Positions 12,407 through 24,215 of a DNA stretch of 64,000 nt are shown piece after piece. How positions within the stretch are numbered: the first letter of the stretch is position 1; the number at the start of each line of letters is the position of its first letter. The notes beneath the pieces were generated by a model. The model saw only the letters and a list, made by a program, of their open reading frames with translations. It ran no database searches and was not told where the DNA came from. Position numbers and translations under genes: made by a program. Source of the stretch: Heterostelium multicystogenum (taxonomy: Eukaryota; Evosea; Eumycetozoa; Acytosteliales; Acytosteliaceae); NCBI GenBank assembly GCA_003667245.1, contig RCNN01000043.1, forward strand, positions 45,485-109,484. The letters run 5' to 3'.

Positions 12407-13877
12407 ATGGTTGTAATAACAGATTATATTCCTTTCTTAAGCAGTCGTGCTGCACTTAGAAAACCATCACCAATTAGAGAACTTGTTAAATATGCAAGCA
12501 ATCCAGAAATTGTATGTTGTGCAAACCAATCACTATATCTATATACATTATTAATTATTGTAATATAAGATTTCATTGGGTGGAGGTTTACCAAATCCAG
12601 CAACATTTCCATTCAAGAGTATAAAAGTTGAGTTAAAAGATGGCTCTACTATTGATATTGAAGGTCAAACCTTAGAAACAGCATTGCAATATACACCAAC
12701 TTATGGTGTTCCTGGTTTCCTCAAATGTCTTAAGGATCTACAAAAGAGATTACACAATTTACCTGAACGTAAGTTTACAAATTAATAAATAACACCTAAA
12801 TCGCTAATCAATGAATATTAGCAACGGAATCTGGCAAAGAATGGGAGGTTGAGGTAACTACTGGTAGTCAAGAAGCTTTGGCAATGGCAATTGATACTCT
12901 TTTGGAAGAAGGCGACTCCTTAATACTTGAATCTCCAACCTATTCGTACGTGTTTATATTATCAATTGATTATAACTAAGATTAACATATCGATATTATA
13001 ATGAAATAGTGGAACACTCTCAATTCTTAATCCTTTGAAATTACATCTGGTTGGTATTGAAGTAGATGGAAATGGTATGAAACCAGAGGAATTTGAACAT
13101 ACACTTGAAAATTGGTCAACTCTTCATGTTGGTAAACCATTCCCAAAGGTTTTGTATACAATCCCAACTGGACAGAATCCTGCAGGATGTACTCTATCTG
13201 TTGAAAGAAAGCAAAAGATTTATGATATCTGCTCCAAATACAATTTGATCATTTTGGAAGATGATCCATATTACTTTTTACAGTTTCCTCACGATAATGG
13301 TCAACCAGCAGAGTTGTCGACATCACTTTTGTCAATGGATGTTGATCGTCGTGTCTTGCGTTTTGACTCCTTCTCAAAGATTTTATCTTCAGGTTTACGT
13401 CTTGGATTCATCACTGGACCAGCCAAATTGGTCGAACGTGTTCAATATGCTCATCAAGCTTCTTCATTACACGCTAGTGGAGTGAGTCAGACCATAGCTA
13501 TGGAACTTTTGAATAAATGGGGATACAGTGGATTCATGAAACACCTTCACTCTGTGCAAGCATTTTATAAAGAGAGAAGAGATAAGTTTGTAGAGTATGC
13601 AAAAAAACACTTGGAAGGACTAGTCGAATTCGAAGCACCTGTTGCAGGAATGTTCGTTTGGATGAAGCTTGTTGGTATTACAGACTCATATCCACTCATA
13701 TATAAAAAAGCATTCGAAAAGAAAGTAATCATGGTACCGGGTGGAGATTTTACACCAGACCCATCAAAGACTTCATCCTATGTAAGAGCATCATTCTCAG
13801 TTGCCCCATATGAAAAGATGGAGGAGGCATGCAGACGATTAGCAGTGCTAATTAAAGAGAATCAATCGAATCAATAA
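12407..13877 (+). CDS. PLP aminotransferase, aminoadipate/kynurenine type (AADAT-like)
   Basis: Class I aminotransferase that moves an amino group from 2-aminoadipate, kynurenine or similar substrates to 2-oxoglutarate. Four exons (12407-12511, 12570-12768, 12822-12945, 13010-13877), all joining in phase, 431 residues. Visible: [68 protein letters not shown] and [14 protein letters not shown], whose Lys should form the PLP Schiff base. [13 protein letters not shown] text near the end (SSYVRASFS) holds the substrate carboxylate Arg. The family is clear; the exact preferred substrate is inferred. The stop (13875-13877) lies 6 bases from the stop of MLH1 on the other strand. Confidence 0.9.
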
Positions 13878-13883
13878 ATTTAT

Positions 13884-16606
13884 TTAACATCTTTCAAATA
13901 CCTTATATAATTTTGATAGTTGAGTAATTTCAATGATGGTACCATCATTTTGAAAATGGTTTGGGGGGCAGTAGTTTACGCAATGCAGGGAATATAAGGT
14001 GTTGAATTACCCATTCTCTTCCATTTCTCTTTTGTGAATTATTTAGTGTTTCATCTTTATCTTTGATTGATGGCTCTACTTTATAAAAAAGAGATAGCTC
14101 TCTTGATATTCCTTCAAAACAATCTTTTTTCAGATTCCCAATTTACTTCAGTAGCCAATCTTAGCAGAAATATTGGTAGGTTATCCATACAAGGTACATA
14201 GTTGTCGAGAATCTGTGGAATTCCAGAGATATTGCCATCAACGATCTCAATAGAAAAGTATTCATGTAACATGCTTGCTTTGGATACTAATAATTTGGCA
14301 AGGAACTAAAGTAACATTATTAATAAGTAGGTTATAGTTTTGAAGTTTTTTTTAACTTACATCAGCAATAACTTTTTTTGGACCATCTTCAGGTAGCCAG
14401 CCAGAACAAGGTGATTCCAAAGATGCTTCTAATAATTTAGCCAATGACATTGGAGCAAATTTTATCGTATCGAAATTAGAAAATGCATTGAGAATGTTTT
14501 GGTAAATTAACTCTTTGCTAAAATGAGTAACAATAACAAGTGAACATTAATTTTAATAATGTAAATGTTAATTATAAATACCTGAGGGTTTCAATGTTTA
14601 TCATATATAAATTCGTTTTAAATTGAGCAAGGGAAAATGTGTGATCAAGGCAGCCAACAAATACACAGTTTGAAAAAAACTCTTGGAGAGCCGGATGAAC
14701 ATTATCCTCTACTGATTTGATAAGGTCTCTGATACTTGTTAATTCCGTTGGTTTAAATTTCTTTTTTCTTGGATTTGTAACTGTAGTTGTTACTGTTTCA
14801 TCAAGCTTATGTTTATGACCTGCTATACTTGTATCTGTATTGTTTTTTTCATTTCTACTACTATTATTATCATTATTATTATTATTGTTGTTGTTGATGC
14901 TAGTATTATTATTTGTGTCAATATCAATATCTGCAGGGCCATCACCTCCACCTCCCATATCAAAATCATCATCTATTCTAACATTGGAAGTTGAGGGAAG
15001 TGTTTTGTTGTCATTTTGGTTTGAAGAAATTGGTTTGTTTGTAGTGGTAGAAGTTGTCACTGAAGGTTTTATAATGTCTATCTTTTTCTTAGTAATCATT
15101 ATGTTTGGTCTGAAATCGTCTTCACTTCCATCGTTGATAAATGCATTCATAGATTGAGTCTTTGAGTCTGTTCTTACCATATTTGATGGCAATGTGCTGT
15201 TTGATTTTGGCCTATCTTTGGCTGTTGGATCATCAAAATCTGGCATTGATATCTAAAAGATTAATTGTGAGCATGCTGTTTATATCCCCATTACTCTAGA
15301 TTTAATTACCTGAGTTGTAAAGACTTTTGAATTGATTGATTGATTAAGTTGAACATCAACCAGCTTTTGGATCATTTCTATGATTGCTTCTTCATTTAAA
15401 AATTGTACTTCACTTTTAGTTGGACTACAATTTACATCTACATTCTTTGGATTCAAATGTAATCGTATATACATGAATGGGTGTGTACCTTTGGGCAGAT
15501 ACTTTTCATACAATCGCTGAAGTCCTGATTTCAAATTCTTTGATTCCACCAAACGATCTGTTTCAAATTAGATCCAATTAGCAACACTAAGAGATCAACA
15601 TACGTTATATTTTACATACTATTTATAAATAAAATGAATACTGCTTTCTTTCCACTATAATTGGTCGATGTGAACCATCCTTTCATTTCAAATTCAAGTA
15701 GATCATTGGATAGCGATAGCTCCTTTAGTTCTCTACTAATTTCATTTCCATACAATGACGATATAACTTCTTTCTCTGTTAGATTACCCTGTGTATGTAC
15801 ATCGGGAGTTGGATCTCCAAACTACCAAATATTTGTAAGATACCAAGAAAGAGAAAGTCCTGCTTCCATTGATTAACCTACCTTTTTTACAATGAATGCT
15901 ACAGTACTGTTGTTGATTGCATATTTCTTTACAAGATCAACAATACGATTGTGTTCATCCTGTGGATTCTTAATGACAAGTTTTCTCGATGGATTGTTGT
16001 AGAATAGATCTTCAACAGTGATCTGTGTGCCAACTAAACCAGCACATGGCTTGGGATCTACGCTCTGACCTGGAGTAGCGGCATGCAGCTTACCATCATG
16101 ATAAGAGGCACGATAGGCATAGGGTGAGTCATGTGTTCTCGTCAGAATCTTCAAATGCGAGCAATGACTGATACTGGAAAGAGCCTCACCTCTGAATCCA
16201 AATGTAGTAATCTTTCTAAGGTCATCGAATTTACTCAATTTGCTTGTTGTAAATCTCTCGCAAACAATAGCCATATCTTCCAACTATTCGAAATAACAAT
16301 CATTGATTAATAGACCGATGATGAATGAATCAAAGTGCTACTACGCTATACCTTAATTCCACAACCATTGTCCTGTATTTGTAGCAGTTTTAAACCACCT
16401 TCTTTTAAAGTAATAGTGATAATAGTTGAATGAGCATCCAAACAATTTTCAATCAACTCTTTCAATGCATTGCTTGGTCGCAGCACAACCTCACCTGCAT
16501 TTATACGATTGATAACGTCAACTGACAATTTATGTATCTTTTTAGCTTGATGTACATTATCACCACTACTACTGCTACTACTACTACCACTCGTACTGAC
16601 ACTCAT
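13884..16606 (-). CDS. mlh1: DNA mismatch repair protein MLH1 (MutL homologue)
   Basis: Core MutL subunit that couples mismatch recognition to nicking and excision. Exons: 16352-16606, 15882-16283, 15620-15821, 15310-15557, 14582-15252, 14361-14517, 13884-14305; about 784 residues. GHKL ATPase motifs: VIKELIEN-type [33 protein letters not shown] and [12 protein letters not shown]; then FINNRLVES and [16 protein letters not shown] Ser/Asn-rich linker precedes the C-terminal domain ([29 protein letters not shown]). The protein ends in FERC, the C-terminus typical of MLH1. Two frame breaks, an extra base in T6 14125-14130 and in G6 13963-13968 (plus-strand runs), both sit in the last exon; reading through restores EKDCFEG and [11 protein letters not shown]. 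Confidence 0.94.
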
Positions 16607-16772
16607 CTCGACTATAATAATATGCTAAATGAATGAATTGATACCATAAGAATGATAAAATCTGAAGAACATGAGGGCGACTTTATTTGCCTTGAATTAA
16701 TTCTAAGAAAATTTGCTTGTTTTTGCATTGAAATTTAAAAAATATAGGGCTTGATTGATAGAAGGTCCATCT

Positions 16773-17674
16773 TTAATCAGGTTTCCAACTTGATGGTATT
16801 TTATAGTTGCTCTCTTTTGGTGATGAATCTAGATCAGTGTATCTAAGGACATGGTTTGACATTGTGATTGCATCTTGAGTATTATCACCTTCTGAGCAAA
16901 ATAGAATGAATGCAATCATTGGAATATCGAGTGACATCAATCTTTTACCCAATCCAGTGAGTCTATCGCTTAGTTCAATTAGATCTCCTTCTACAATGAC
17001 TGATCTCTCCATTGGTGGAATCAAACATTGTTTCTCTATTTTATCTACAATTACACTGTTGGATCCTAATGAGTTTGATATTACATATCTCATTTGAGTT
17101 CTAAATATAATGATGATCATTATTAATATTGTACTATCTAGATGGAGGTAGATTTGATCAAGATCCTTACCCAAAAAGTTGAGTATCTATTCTTTTGTTG
17201 GCGTTGGTACTTGCTAGGAATAAGAGTTGAGAGAAACCGGCTTGTTTGACCCATTGACCAAGTTTTTCAGCAAATCTATTGATGTGACCAGTAATGATAG
17301 GTGAACGTTGTTGTACAATGGTGATAGGAGAGCTTGTATTTATACATTGATATACCTCTACTGCAGTAGAAAGCACACCCTTTCCGACGGGAGTGAGGGT
17401 ATCATTACCAACCAAAGGTACTATATCTTCATCATGTATATATCCAATTTTTTTGAACTCAAATGTATTCAATATCAAATCTATTGCCAATTGTCCAACA
17501 TTACCCAACGTCAGTGCAGGCTACCACCAATACCAAGCATCAAAATGAAAAGTTTCATTAGAGGTCCATGTCATCCACAAGATAGTTAGAATTACCTACC
17601 CAAATTAAAATTGAATTGTGAAAAGTAACATTTACATCTTTACAGGGATAGAAGAATCTACTATTGTTATTCAT
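16773..17674 (-). CDS. psmg2: Proteasome assembly chaperone 2 (PAC2/PSMG2)
   Basis: With PAC1 it forms a heterodimer that helps build the 20S alpha ring. Three exons (17600-17674, 17171-17520, 16773-17100) join in phase to 250 residues, near the human 264. Visible family text: PALTLGNVGQLAIDLILNT (compare GNVGQLAMDLI in animals), KIGYIHDEDIVPLVGND, QRSPI, WVKQAGFSQLLFLAS, FCSEGDN..DA and the C-terminus YKIPSSWKPD. The last lacks the extended HbYX-like end of some homologues. Same strand as MLH1 and about 170 bases upstream of its start, with its own short spacer. Confidence 0.88.
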
Positions 17675-17816
17675 TTTTTATATTTGTGTTGAATTATATC
17701 TATAATTATTGATGGGAGGGACTTGTCTAATTTTTAAACAACAAATTTAATTACTTAGGATGCAAGTTCATTGCATTCATCACAAATGTGGATTGTTTTT
17801 TTTTAATTTTTTTTTA

Positions 17817-19412
17817 TTATGTTTTCGAATGGTTTAATAAAGTGTTGATAGACATGGATGTTCTATTGCTGCTGTTGTTATTTATAATGTTATAAATATT
17901 GTGACTATTACCTAGTGATGTGAAAGTGTTGGCCAATGGAATTGGTACAAATGCTGTTGATGTTGTTGTTGGTGGTATGTTGACATTGGGTGAGAGTATA
18001 TTGGCTGTGGTCGTTGAGGTAGTTGTAGTGGTTGAAAAGGTTGGTGTTAATACAGTAGGCGCAACTGCAGGCTGCACATTACTAATGTTTAAGTTGTTTG
18101 TCAAAGACATTACCGATGGGTTTGACAAAGGAGTTGTTAGGGATGGATGGGGAAGTGAAAATGATGATGATGATGATGTTGTTACAGAGACTGCAGGTCT
18201 AGGTAAATGAATGAGATGACAATACTTTAATTTTCTTAGCTTGTTGGACTCCCTAAAGATTCTGGCAATCCATTTTGAAGTATTCATCCATTTCTGCAAT
18301 TTACCGATCTTCATTAAATAGGTTTGCTCGACAATCTCTAAAGTTGATGTGTTTCTATTGCTCTTGTAGGTTCGCGAATCAACGGAATCGTCTTCACATA
18401 GCTTCATAAACTCTCCTACAATTCTTGAGAAACAACTCTCTTTTGGATTTCTCTGGAGATATTCTTTCAATTCGCGAAATTTACGATCGAGGTGTTTCAA
18501 CATATGCTGCTTTTCGAGTTGGTAGAGTTCTATTGTTTCTATTTCTTGGTCAATGTGGATCACGTACTGGGATATTCCCTTTTGGAATTCGGCAATCGGT
18601 GTCTTTTCATAACGAATGTCATCCATTCTGATATTAGTAAAAAGTAGAGCACGGTGATATTTCTGATAGATTTCCGGAGTGTCTTTCATGTACTCGCGGT
18701 ACGATAGGAGCTGAACACTCTCATTAACGTATTGATAGAATGGATCAGCCGAAATTTCATCTTGGAGTGTAAATCTCTCCATAACTTCCAGCACTGCAAC
18801 TGATAATGCGAGTGCATATTCATTGCCCAGATCATCTAACACACCGTACTTATACATAAAAGCTTCAAATTTCTTGGGATTATAAAAGGCAAACCAACAT
18901 TCACCTAAAACTGATTGAGCGCGCTGAGGATACCATTCATCGATTTCGGAGGCAGGATAGCCCATCATCATCATACAGGCGTTGATAGTGCAACGATAAT
19001 AGAAATCGGCACCAATGAACCATTCTGGCAGCAATGCAATCGTCATTTTAAGAATTCCAATGGTTTCCTTTACAGTGTTGGCCATTTTCTTTTTACTCTC
19101 GGACCTGCTTTTCTTTTCCTTCAAACTTATTTCACGCATGATGATCTCGATCAACAATCTCATTGAGCGAGACAATTGGAAATGAAGCGGTTCGTCCATT
19201 GTGATACGCTTGGCAACCTTGTTTAATTTATCCAAATGAACTTCAGTAAGACCACTTTGAGTTTTTTGTTGCATCCAAACTTCGCCCAAACTTGAATATA
19301 AAAATACCAAGCCAGAGAAAACACCCTTTCTATCAAAATCCCTTGGTTGTGTATTATAATTATTATTACAAGCAAGACTATAAATAATTTGAATAGTATC
19401 AAGATGATTCAT
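17817..19412 (-). CDS. Unrecognised 531-residue alpha-helical protein with Ser/Thr/Asn-rich tail
   Basis: Single-exon ORF from ATG 19412. I do not recognise a family. Residues 1-400 look globular and mostly helical, with conserved-looking aromatic stretches (LPEWFIGADFYYRC, ESVLGECWFAFYNP-like SVLGECWFAFYNP, WMNTSKWIARIF) and a basic helix near residues 95-112 (EKKSRSESKKKMANTV). A Met-rich turn CMMMMGYP is present. Residues 400-531 are low complexity (Thr, Ser, Asn, Pro), common in dictyostelid regulators. No signal peptide or membrane segment. The open reading frame of 1.6 kb with normal codon use supports a real gene. Confidence 0.75.
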   Translation of the reverse strand: MNHLDTIQIIYSLACNNNYNTQPRDFDRKGVFSGLVFLYSSLGEVWMQQKTQSGLTEVHLDKLNKVAKRITMDEPLHFQLSRSMRLLIEIIMREISLKEKKSRSESKKKMANTVKETIGILKMTIALLPEWFIGADFYYRCTINACMMMMGYPASEIDEWYPQRAQSVLGECWFAFYNPKKFEAFMYKYGVLDDLGNEYALALSVAVLEVMERFTLQDEISADPFYQYVNESVQLLSYREYMKDTPEIYQKYHRALLFTNIRMDDIRYEKTPIAEFQKGISQYVIHIDQEIETIELYQLEKQHMLKHLDRKFRELKEYLQRNPKESCFSRIVGEFMKLCEDDSVDSRTYKSNRNTSTLEIVEQTYLMKIGKLQKWMNTSKWIARIFRESNKLRKLKYCHLIHLPRPAVSVTTSSSSSFSLPHPSLTTPLSNPSVMSLTNNLNISNVQPAVAPTVLTPTFSTTTTTSTTTANILSPNVNIPPTTTSTAFVPIPLANTFTSLGNSHNIYNIINNNSSNRTSMSINTLLNHSKT

Positions 19413-19906
19413 TTTTATTAGTTTACTAATTAATTAATTTTGATTATTCAAAATAAAATTATTATATTAAATTAGAATAATAAAAATTAGATTGATATAT
19501 TATGTTTTTAGATAACTGGAGATATTTTGAAAAGTATTATATAGATAGATATTAGAATATATTTAGATAATTATTAATGGTAGTGGTATGGATTTAAAAG
19601 TTATGATTTCCCATTGACTCAAGTTCCTTTTTATTTGGTAGAAAATATTCCGTTGAAGAGAACATCCGTAGTAACTAGAAATCAAGTTTTTGCTTAAACT
19701 AAAAAGAATGTAGTATTTGTTAATTTTATTTGACAGATGTTGCGAATATTCAAATATTTGGCTGTTTGAAAAATATAAAAATAACAGAACACAACAAACT
19801 TTTCATCACTGATTTGCAAAACACCACTTTTTTGAATTTTGAATTCATTGAATCTTCTAAAAAAATTGATTTACGCGACGAAGCAACAATGATGATCACA
19901 GGATAG
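19413..19906. other. Intergenic spacer
   Basis: 494 bases, AT-rich, between the start of the 531-residue protein and the stop of trehalose-phosphate synthase. It holds the promoter of the former and the 3' UTR of the latter. Nothing else recognised. Confidence 0.5.
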
Positions 19907-22222
19907 TTAGTTAATGGGATGACCTGGCTTTTTTTGAGTCTCAATCAGTCTCTTCAACAGTTCTTTGACTTCCGATGATTCGTTGAGGTAGAAGCTCTCT
20001 CTATTGCTTTTCTTTCCGACCGACACTGTGAATACTTTACCATCAATTTGTGGTAGTTCGTTGGGGTGGATGTGTGTGTCACCAATCAACAATACGAAAT
20101 CTAATCCCTTTGGTATAGAATCAAGAATAACACGTCGTAGTGATGTGGTTGGATTGATGTGATACGATCTGACACCCAGTGTCTTGTCGCCTACTATGAC
20201 ATCAAGAGGCAAGTTGTCCAAGTGTAGATGTAACTCTCTAGCTTGTATTGATCCAAACAAAGGATCAGCATTTCTGTAGTGCCAGGTAAAAAGCATCTCC
20301 TTTTCTTCAAAGAATGATCCTGGTGTTCTGAGAGTAAAGTACTTGAAGAGTGGACGAATGGTTTCCTTCCAACTGGAGTCCATTGATGGACACATTTGCT
20401 CCCATTCTACCGATTCTGGGTTTTTAGTGAAACATCCAAACTCTGCCGAAAGTCCAATCTTTAGACCATGGAACCACTCACCCAGTGTCTTCTTATCACG
20501 ACCACTCAATAAGAATATCTCATTGTTTGGATCGTTTGAGAGGTTTCTGATAATCTCGAGCAAATCATCAGTTGGTTTGCATAGAGAAGGAATATTCGAG
20601 TATGGAATGAGAGTACCATCGTAAGCAAATACTAAAAGTCTCTTGGAACTGCCGCGATAGGCATCAACAACCTTGTCGATATTCAACTTTGGCACTGAGG
20701 TGATTTGTGCAGCTTGGTAACTAGCTTTGTACAGTTCTCTGACAAATCCATTTCCCCAGTGGGCAGCGGTATGTTTAATGATAAAATTGAACAACATATT
20801 GTGTTTCTCCGCTCTTTCTTCTTCGCTCATTAGTAATGCACTATTGATCGAGTCTGCAACATCATCTGTATTCCAAGGATTTATCATAACAGCACCACTT
20901 AGTGATTGGGCAGCACCGGTAAATTCACTAAGAATTAATACACCCTTTTTCTCATTTTGGCATGCAATGAATTCTTGAGCAACTAGATTCATACCATCTC
21001 TTATTGAGGTAATAAGACATGCATCAGATATATTATAGAGGGCAGTCAATTCAACAGAATCAACTGACTGGAAGAGGTAATGTATTGGACTTTCACCAAG
21101 AGATCCATATAAACCATTGATTCTGCCAACCAATTCTTCAACATCTTTCTTTAATCTCTGATATTCTTCTACATCCTGTCTAGATGGAACAGCAACCTAA
21201 ATCAAAAAAAAAAAAAAAAAATAATTAATAATTCCTTATTTATCTTTTAAACAATAGCAATATTTACTTGGATTAAAACAATTTTTCCTTTCCACTCTGG
21301 ATATTTTTGGAATAATCTTTCCATTGCTTGTAGTTTCTGAGGCAATCCTTTAATATAATCAAGACGATCTATTCCAATGATTACCTTCATTCCATGGAAA
21401 GATTTCTTGAGTGCTTTCGATTCTTTTTTGAACTTGATCTTGTTTTAGTAGGTCAAAGAATTTGTCTGGATCAATACCAACAGGGAAAACACCAACTGGA
21501 ATGAATTTATCATTGACGTAAACACCATTGGGAGCAGTTTCCAATCCAAGTACTCTTGTACATGCTTTCAAGAAATGTCTAGCATAATCATAGGTATGGA
21601 ATCCTATGAGATTGGAGTTGAGTACACCCATCAAAATCTCTTTTCGACATGGCAATACACGGAAGATTTCAGATGATGGGAAAGGAATGTGAAGGAAGAA
21701 CCCAATTCTAGATTCTGTCTGCTTCTTCTTGATGAACTCTGGCAACAGCATTAGGTGATAATCATGTACCCATATTAGATCGTCTGGATTCATTATAGAA
21801 AGTACTACATTTGCAAACTCCTGATTGGCCTCCACATACGAGTCCCATAGTTTATCGTCATAATCTAAATCACCAGGTAAATAGTGAAACAATGGCCACA
21901 ACACACCATTGGAGAAACCATTGTAGTGATCATTTGCCACCTTTTCAGTAAGAAACACTGGTATACAATTATGTTTCTCTAGCAACAACTTTGTGACATA
22001 TTCTCTGTCTTCGGGATCGATCTCTGCGCCTATCCAACCGACCCAGAGGAAACTAGTTGATTTCAAACCAGAGAGTGCAGCAACGAGTCCACCAGAACTC
22101 ATTTTACTTGTCCACTCTCCATTTTCTTCTTTTTTCAATGAAACTGGCAATCTATTGGAAATTACGATTAATCTACCTTCGAAATTACTCTCAGGTGAGA
22201 ATGATCCAGATGCGTGCAACAT
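19907..22222 (-). CDS. tps: Trehalose-6-phosphate synthase with degenerate phosphatase domain
   Basis: GT20 enzyme making trehalose-6-phosphate from UDP-glucose and glucose-6-phosphate; trehalose is a spore and stress sugar in dictyostelids. Exons 21268-22222 and 19907-21196, about 747 residues. GT20 text: VISNRLPVS, SSGGLVAALSGL, VHDYHLMLLPEF, GFHTYDYARHFL, SIRDGMNLVAQEF and LSEFTGAAQSL. The C-terminal HAD (TPP) domain starts LLVFAYDGTL: the first catalytic Asp of D-x-D-G-T is Ala (codon 20623-20625), and motif III reads GDTHIHPNE instead of GDD-x-x-D, so phosphatase activity is doubtful. One extra base in T6 21424-21429 (plus strand) breaks the frame; reading through restores GIDRLDYIKG. 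The intron acceptor follows a run of 18 T (A18 at 21204-21221). Confidence 0.93.
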
Positions 22223-22305
22223 TATTATTATTCTATTTGACTATTAATTTTACAAAATACCAAAAAACAAACACCTAATTGCTTGTGATAAACTGAACTG
22301 TAGAT

Positions 22306-22662
22306 CTATAAAATAAGTATTATTAATTAAAAGATTAGAAAAACTAAATGATCTGAGCTTAGCTACTATCTGTTTTTAATTTTTAATTAATAACTATATC
22401 TCTTTAGATTAAAATGTCTATGTTATATAAAAACGAAAGTAATTATTTATTGTAATTAAAAATAAATAAATTATCAATACTCTACACTCTGCAATATTGA
22501 TGTATTAGTGATAACAAGAAAAGAATATTTATTATTATTATTATTATTTGATTTGGTTTGAATGATTTTAATTGAAGATAATAATACAACAATATTAAGA
22601 GAGTGAATGAATGAATAAATGAAATGAAATGAAATGAATGTAAAGTATGTTGTGATACTTAC
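22306..22662 (-). other. Possible 5'-UTR intron of the trehalose-phosphate synthase gene
   Basis: On the minus strand a strong donor (GTAAGTATC, first base 22662) is followed 357 bases later by an acceptor (TTTTATAG, last base 22306), 83 bases upstream of the ATG at 22222. There is no coding potential between. This would make a noncoding first exon upstream of 22662. Seen: splice consensus only. Inferred: that it is used. Confidence 0.35.
22604..22640. repeat. GAATG/GAAAT tandem microrepeat
   Basis: Short tandem array of GAAT/GAAAT units in the spacer upstream of the trehalose-phosphate synthase. A simple repeat with no other feature. Confidence 0.7.
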
Positions 22663-23185
22663 TGTGGTTAGGGGGTAGTGGTACAGTTGATGATTTGGTA
22701 TGAATTAAAATAAATTATATTGAATTATTGTAATCCATATAAGTAGTAGTAGTTGTTTATTTTGGTTGTTTTGCTGCTGCTGTTTTTTTAATCAAGGATA
22801 TTACTAAATTAATAGAAAATGATAATCATTATTATTATTAATAATATTTATTATTATTATTTTTCAGAATGCACACTTTTAATCATTTTGTGTAATTAAA
22901 TTAGATTTGCACCAAAATGGAGATCTTGTTTATTATAATAATAATAATTAATGCAAATTTCCTAATTTGTAATTTTTACAATTTAATCTGTGCATGAATC
23001 TACTGGATCAGCAATGACGGTAAAAAACAGTTAGTCGTAAAGCGTAAGAACTTAATCACTAAAATGATTAACTACATCAGATATCCATGTTTGTGGTCGG
23101 TTGTCAGTTATAGGTTATTGGGACCAGGACATATCTCAGTCCATTGACAATTGTACATCCCATTCTCATATTTGATTTCCTTTAT
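22663..23185. other. Intergenic spacer between TPS and HscB
   Basis: About 520 bases between the proposed first exon of TPS and the stop of HscB. It has several (TTA)n-like stretches, poly-T and a CTGCTGCTG run. It is expected to carry the TPS promoter. No ORF or RNA gene recognised. Confidence 0.45.
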
Positions 23186-24215
23186 TTAAATATGAATACC
23201 TAGCTTTTTATGTATTTCCTCTTGTATTCTTGTCAGGTATCTTAGATAAATAGTTTTTTCAAGGGCTTCTTGATACTTTTGTTGTTGGAACAGGTTCATC
23301 AACTCTTCTTCACAATGATTCATTTTGGCACGGTTGTCATGTGCTATTTCTTTCAATCTGTCCTCAGAGTCTGCGTCTTCAATCTCTTCACGTACTTCCA
23401 AAATCTCACAGAGTACATCTGGATCAACATCATTAACACTATTCAAGTCATAGCCTTTATCATTTAAAATGAACTCTGCACGCAAGAATGGTGACTTCAA
23501 AATGTTGTATGCTGTATTAATAAGCGTTGATTGATCTTTTGATAATGATTGTTCTGTCTGTGTATTATGAGTTGTTTTAATGTTAAAATGACATCATGTT
23601 AGTTGATTTCTATAGACTATGCATACCTCAGTTGTTTGAAGGAATAAATCGGGATGTAGTTTCTTTTGTAGCTGTTTAAATCTGTGTGAAAGGTCTTTTT
23701 GATCTATTGCATATGATGGTTCTCTTCAAAAGTGATGATATTAATAACAAGCCTATGAGTATTGTAACTCTCTCTCTCTCTCTATGATTTCTAGAATTAA
23801 TTATATACCTACAATGAGAATACTTCGAATACATTAAATCTTTGTTGTGGGGTTTGAACCCACATTGCAAAGTGGACAAAAAGAACTCTCTAGCCAACAC
23901 TGATTTCTTGCATTTCCAACAGGACTTTTCTTCTTTTGATGCTGAATGGTGCTGATGGTGATGAGTTCCGGTTGAATAATAACTCTTTAAAAATGCATTG
24001 TCATTATTTATGCTTAATTTATTTACAAATACATTGGCAACACCAAATCTGACAATATTATATGATTGATTATTGCTGCTAAATCTATAGCTCAGTGACG
24101 ACAATAGTCCACTCTTTAATCTATTATTATTTATATATTTCAACATTGCAATGCTATTGTCTAGAACTGAACTGTTTTTCTTATGCTTAAGCACACTAAC
24201 ACGAGATATGTTCAC
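23186..24215 (-). CDS. hscb: Mitochondrial Fe-S cluster co-chaperone HscB (Jac1/HSC20)
   Basis: J-type co-chaperone that delivers ISCU-bound clusters to mitochondrial Hsp70. Exons 23813-24215, 23627-23723 and 23186-23557; 289 residues. A basic, Ser/Asn-rich N-terminus suits mitochondrial import. Residues about 97-115 carry a CWKCKK...FFCPLC zinc-ribbon as in animal and plant HscB. The J domain has LHPDLF (HPD motif), then LSKDQSTLINTAYNILKSP. The C-terminal three-helix domain follows, ending KKLGIHI. Two extra bases, in A5 23878-23882 and AAA 23836-23838 (plus strand), interrupt the zinc-ribbon region; removing them gives exactly 290 codons and restores C-P-L-C. A (CT)n repeat sits in the first intron. 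Confidence 0.88.
23767..23784. repeat. (CT)n microsatellite in an HscB intron
   Basis: Run of about eight CT units in the first intron of HscB. On the minus strand it reads (AG)n. Confidence 0.75.

Noticed and set aside
14840..15157. Plus-strand ORF with a long Leu run
   Set aside because: Antisense of the Asn/Ser-rich linker of MLH1; no independent support.
21190..21230. Poly-A run as retroelement tail
   Set aside because: It is the pyrimidine tract (T18 on the minus strand) before the acceptor of the trehalose-phosphate synthase intron; no element or target duplication is present.
23847..23863. Perfect tRNA T-arm look-alike (GTGGG-TTCAAAC-CCCAC on the minus strand)
   Set aside because: No matching acceptor stem, anticodon arm or box A at the right distance. 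The bases code for the N-V-G-S-N-P stretch of the HscB zinc-ribbon region, so it is chance.
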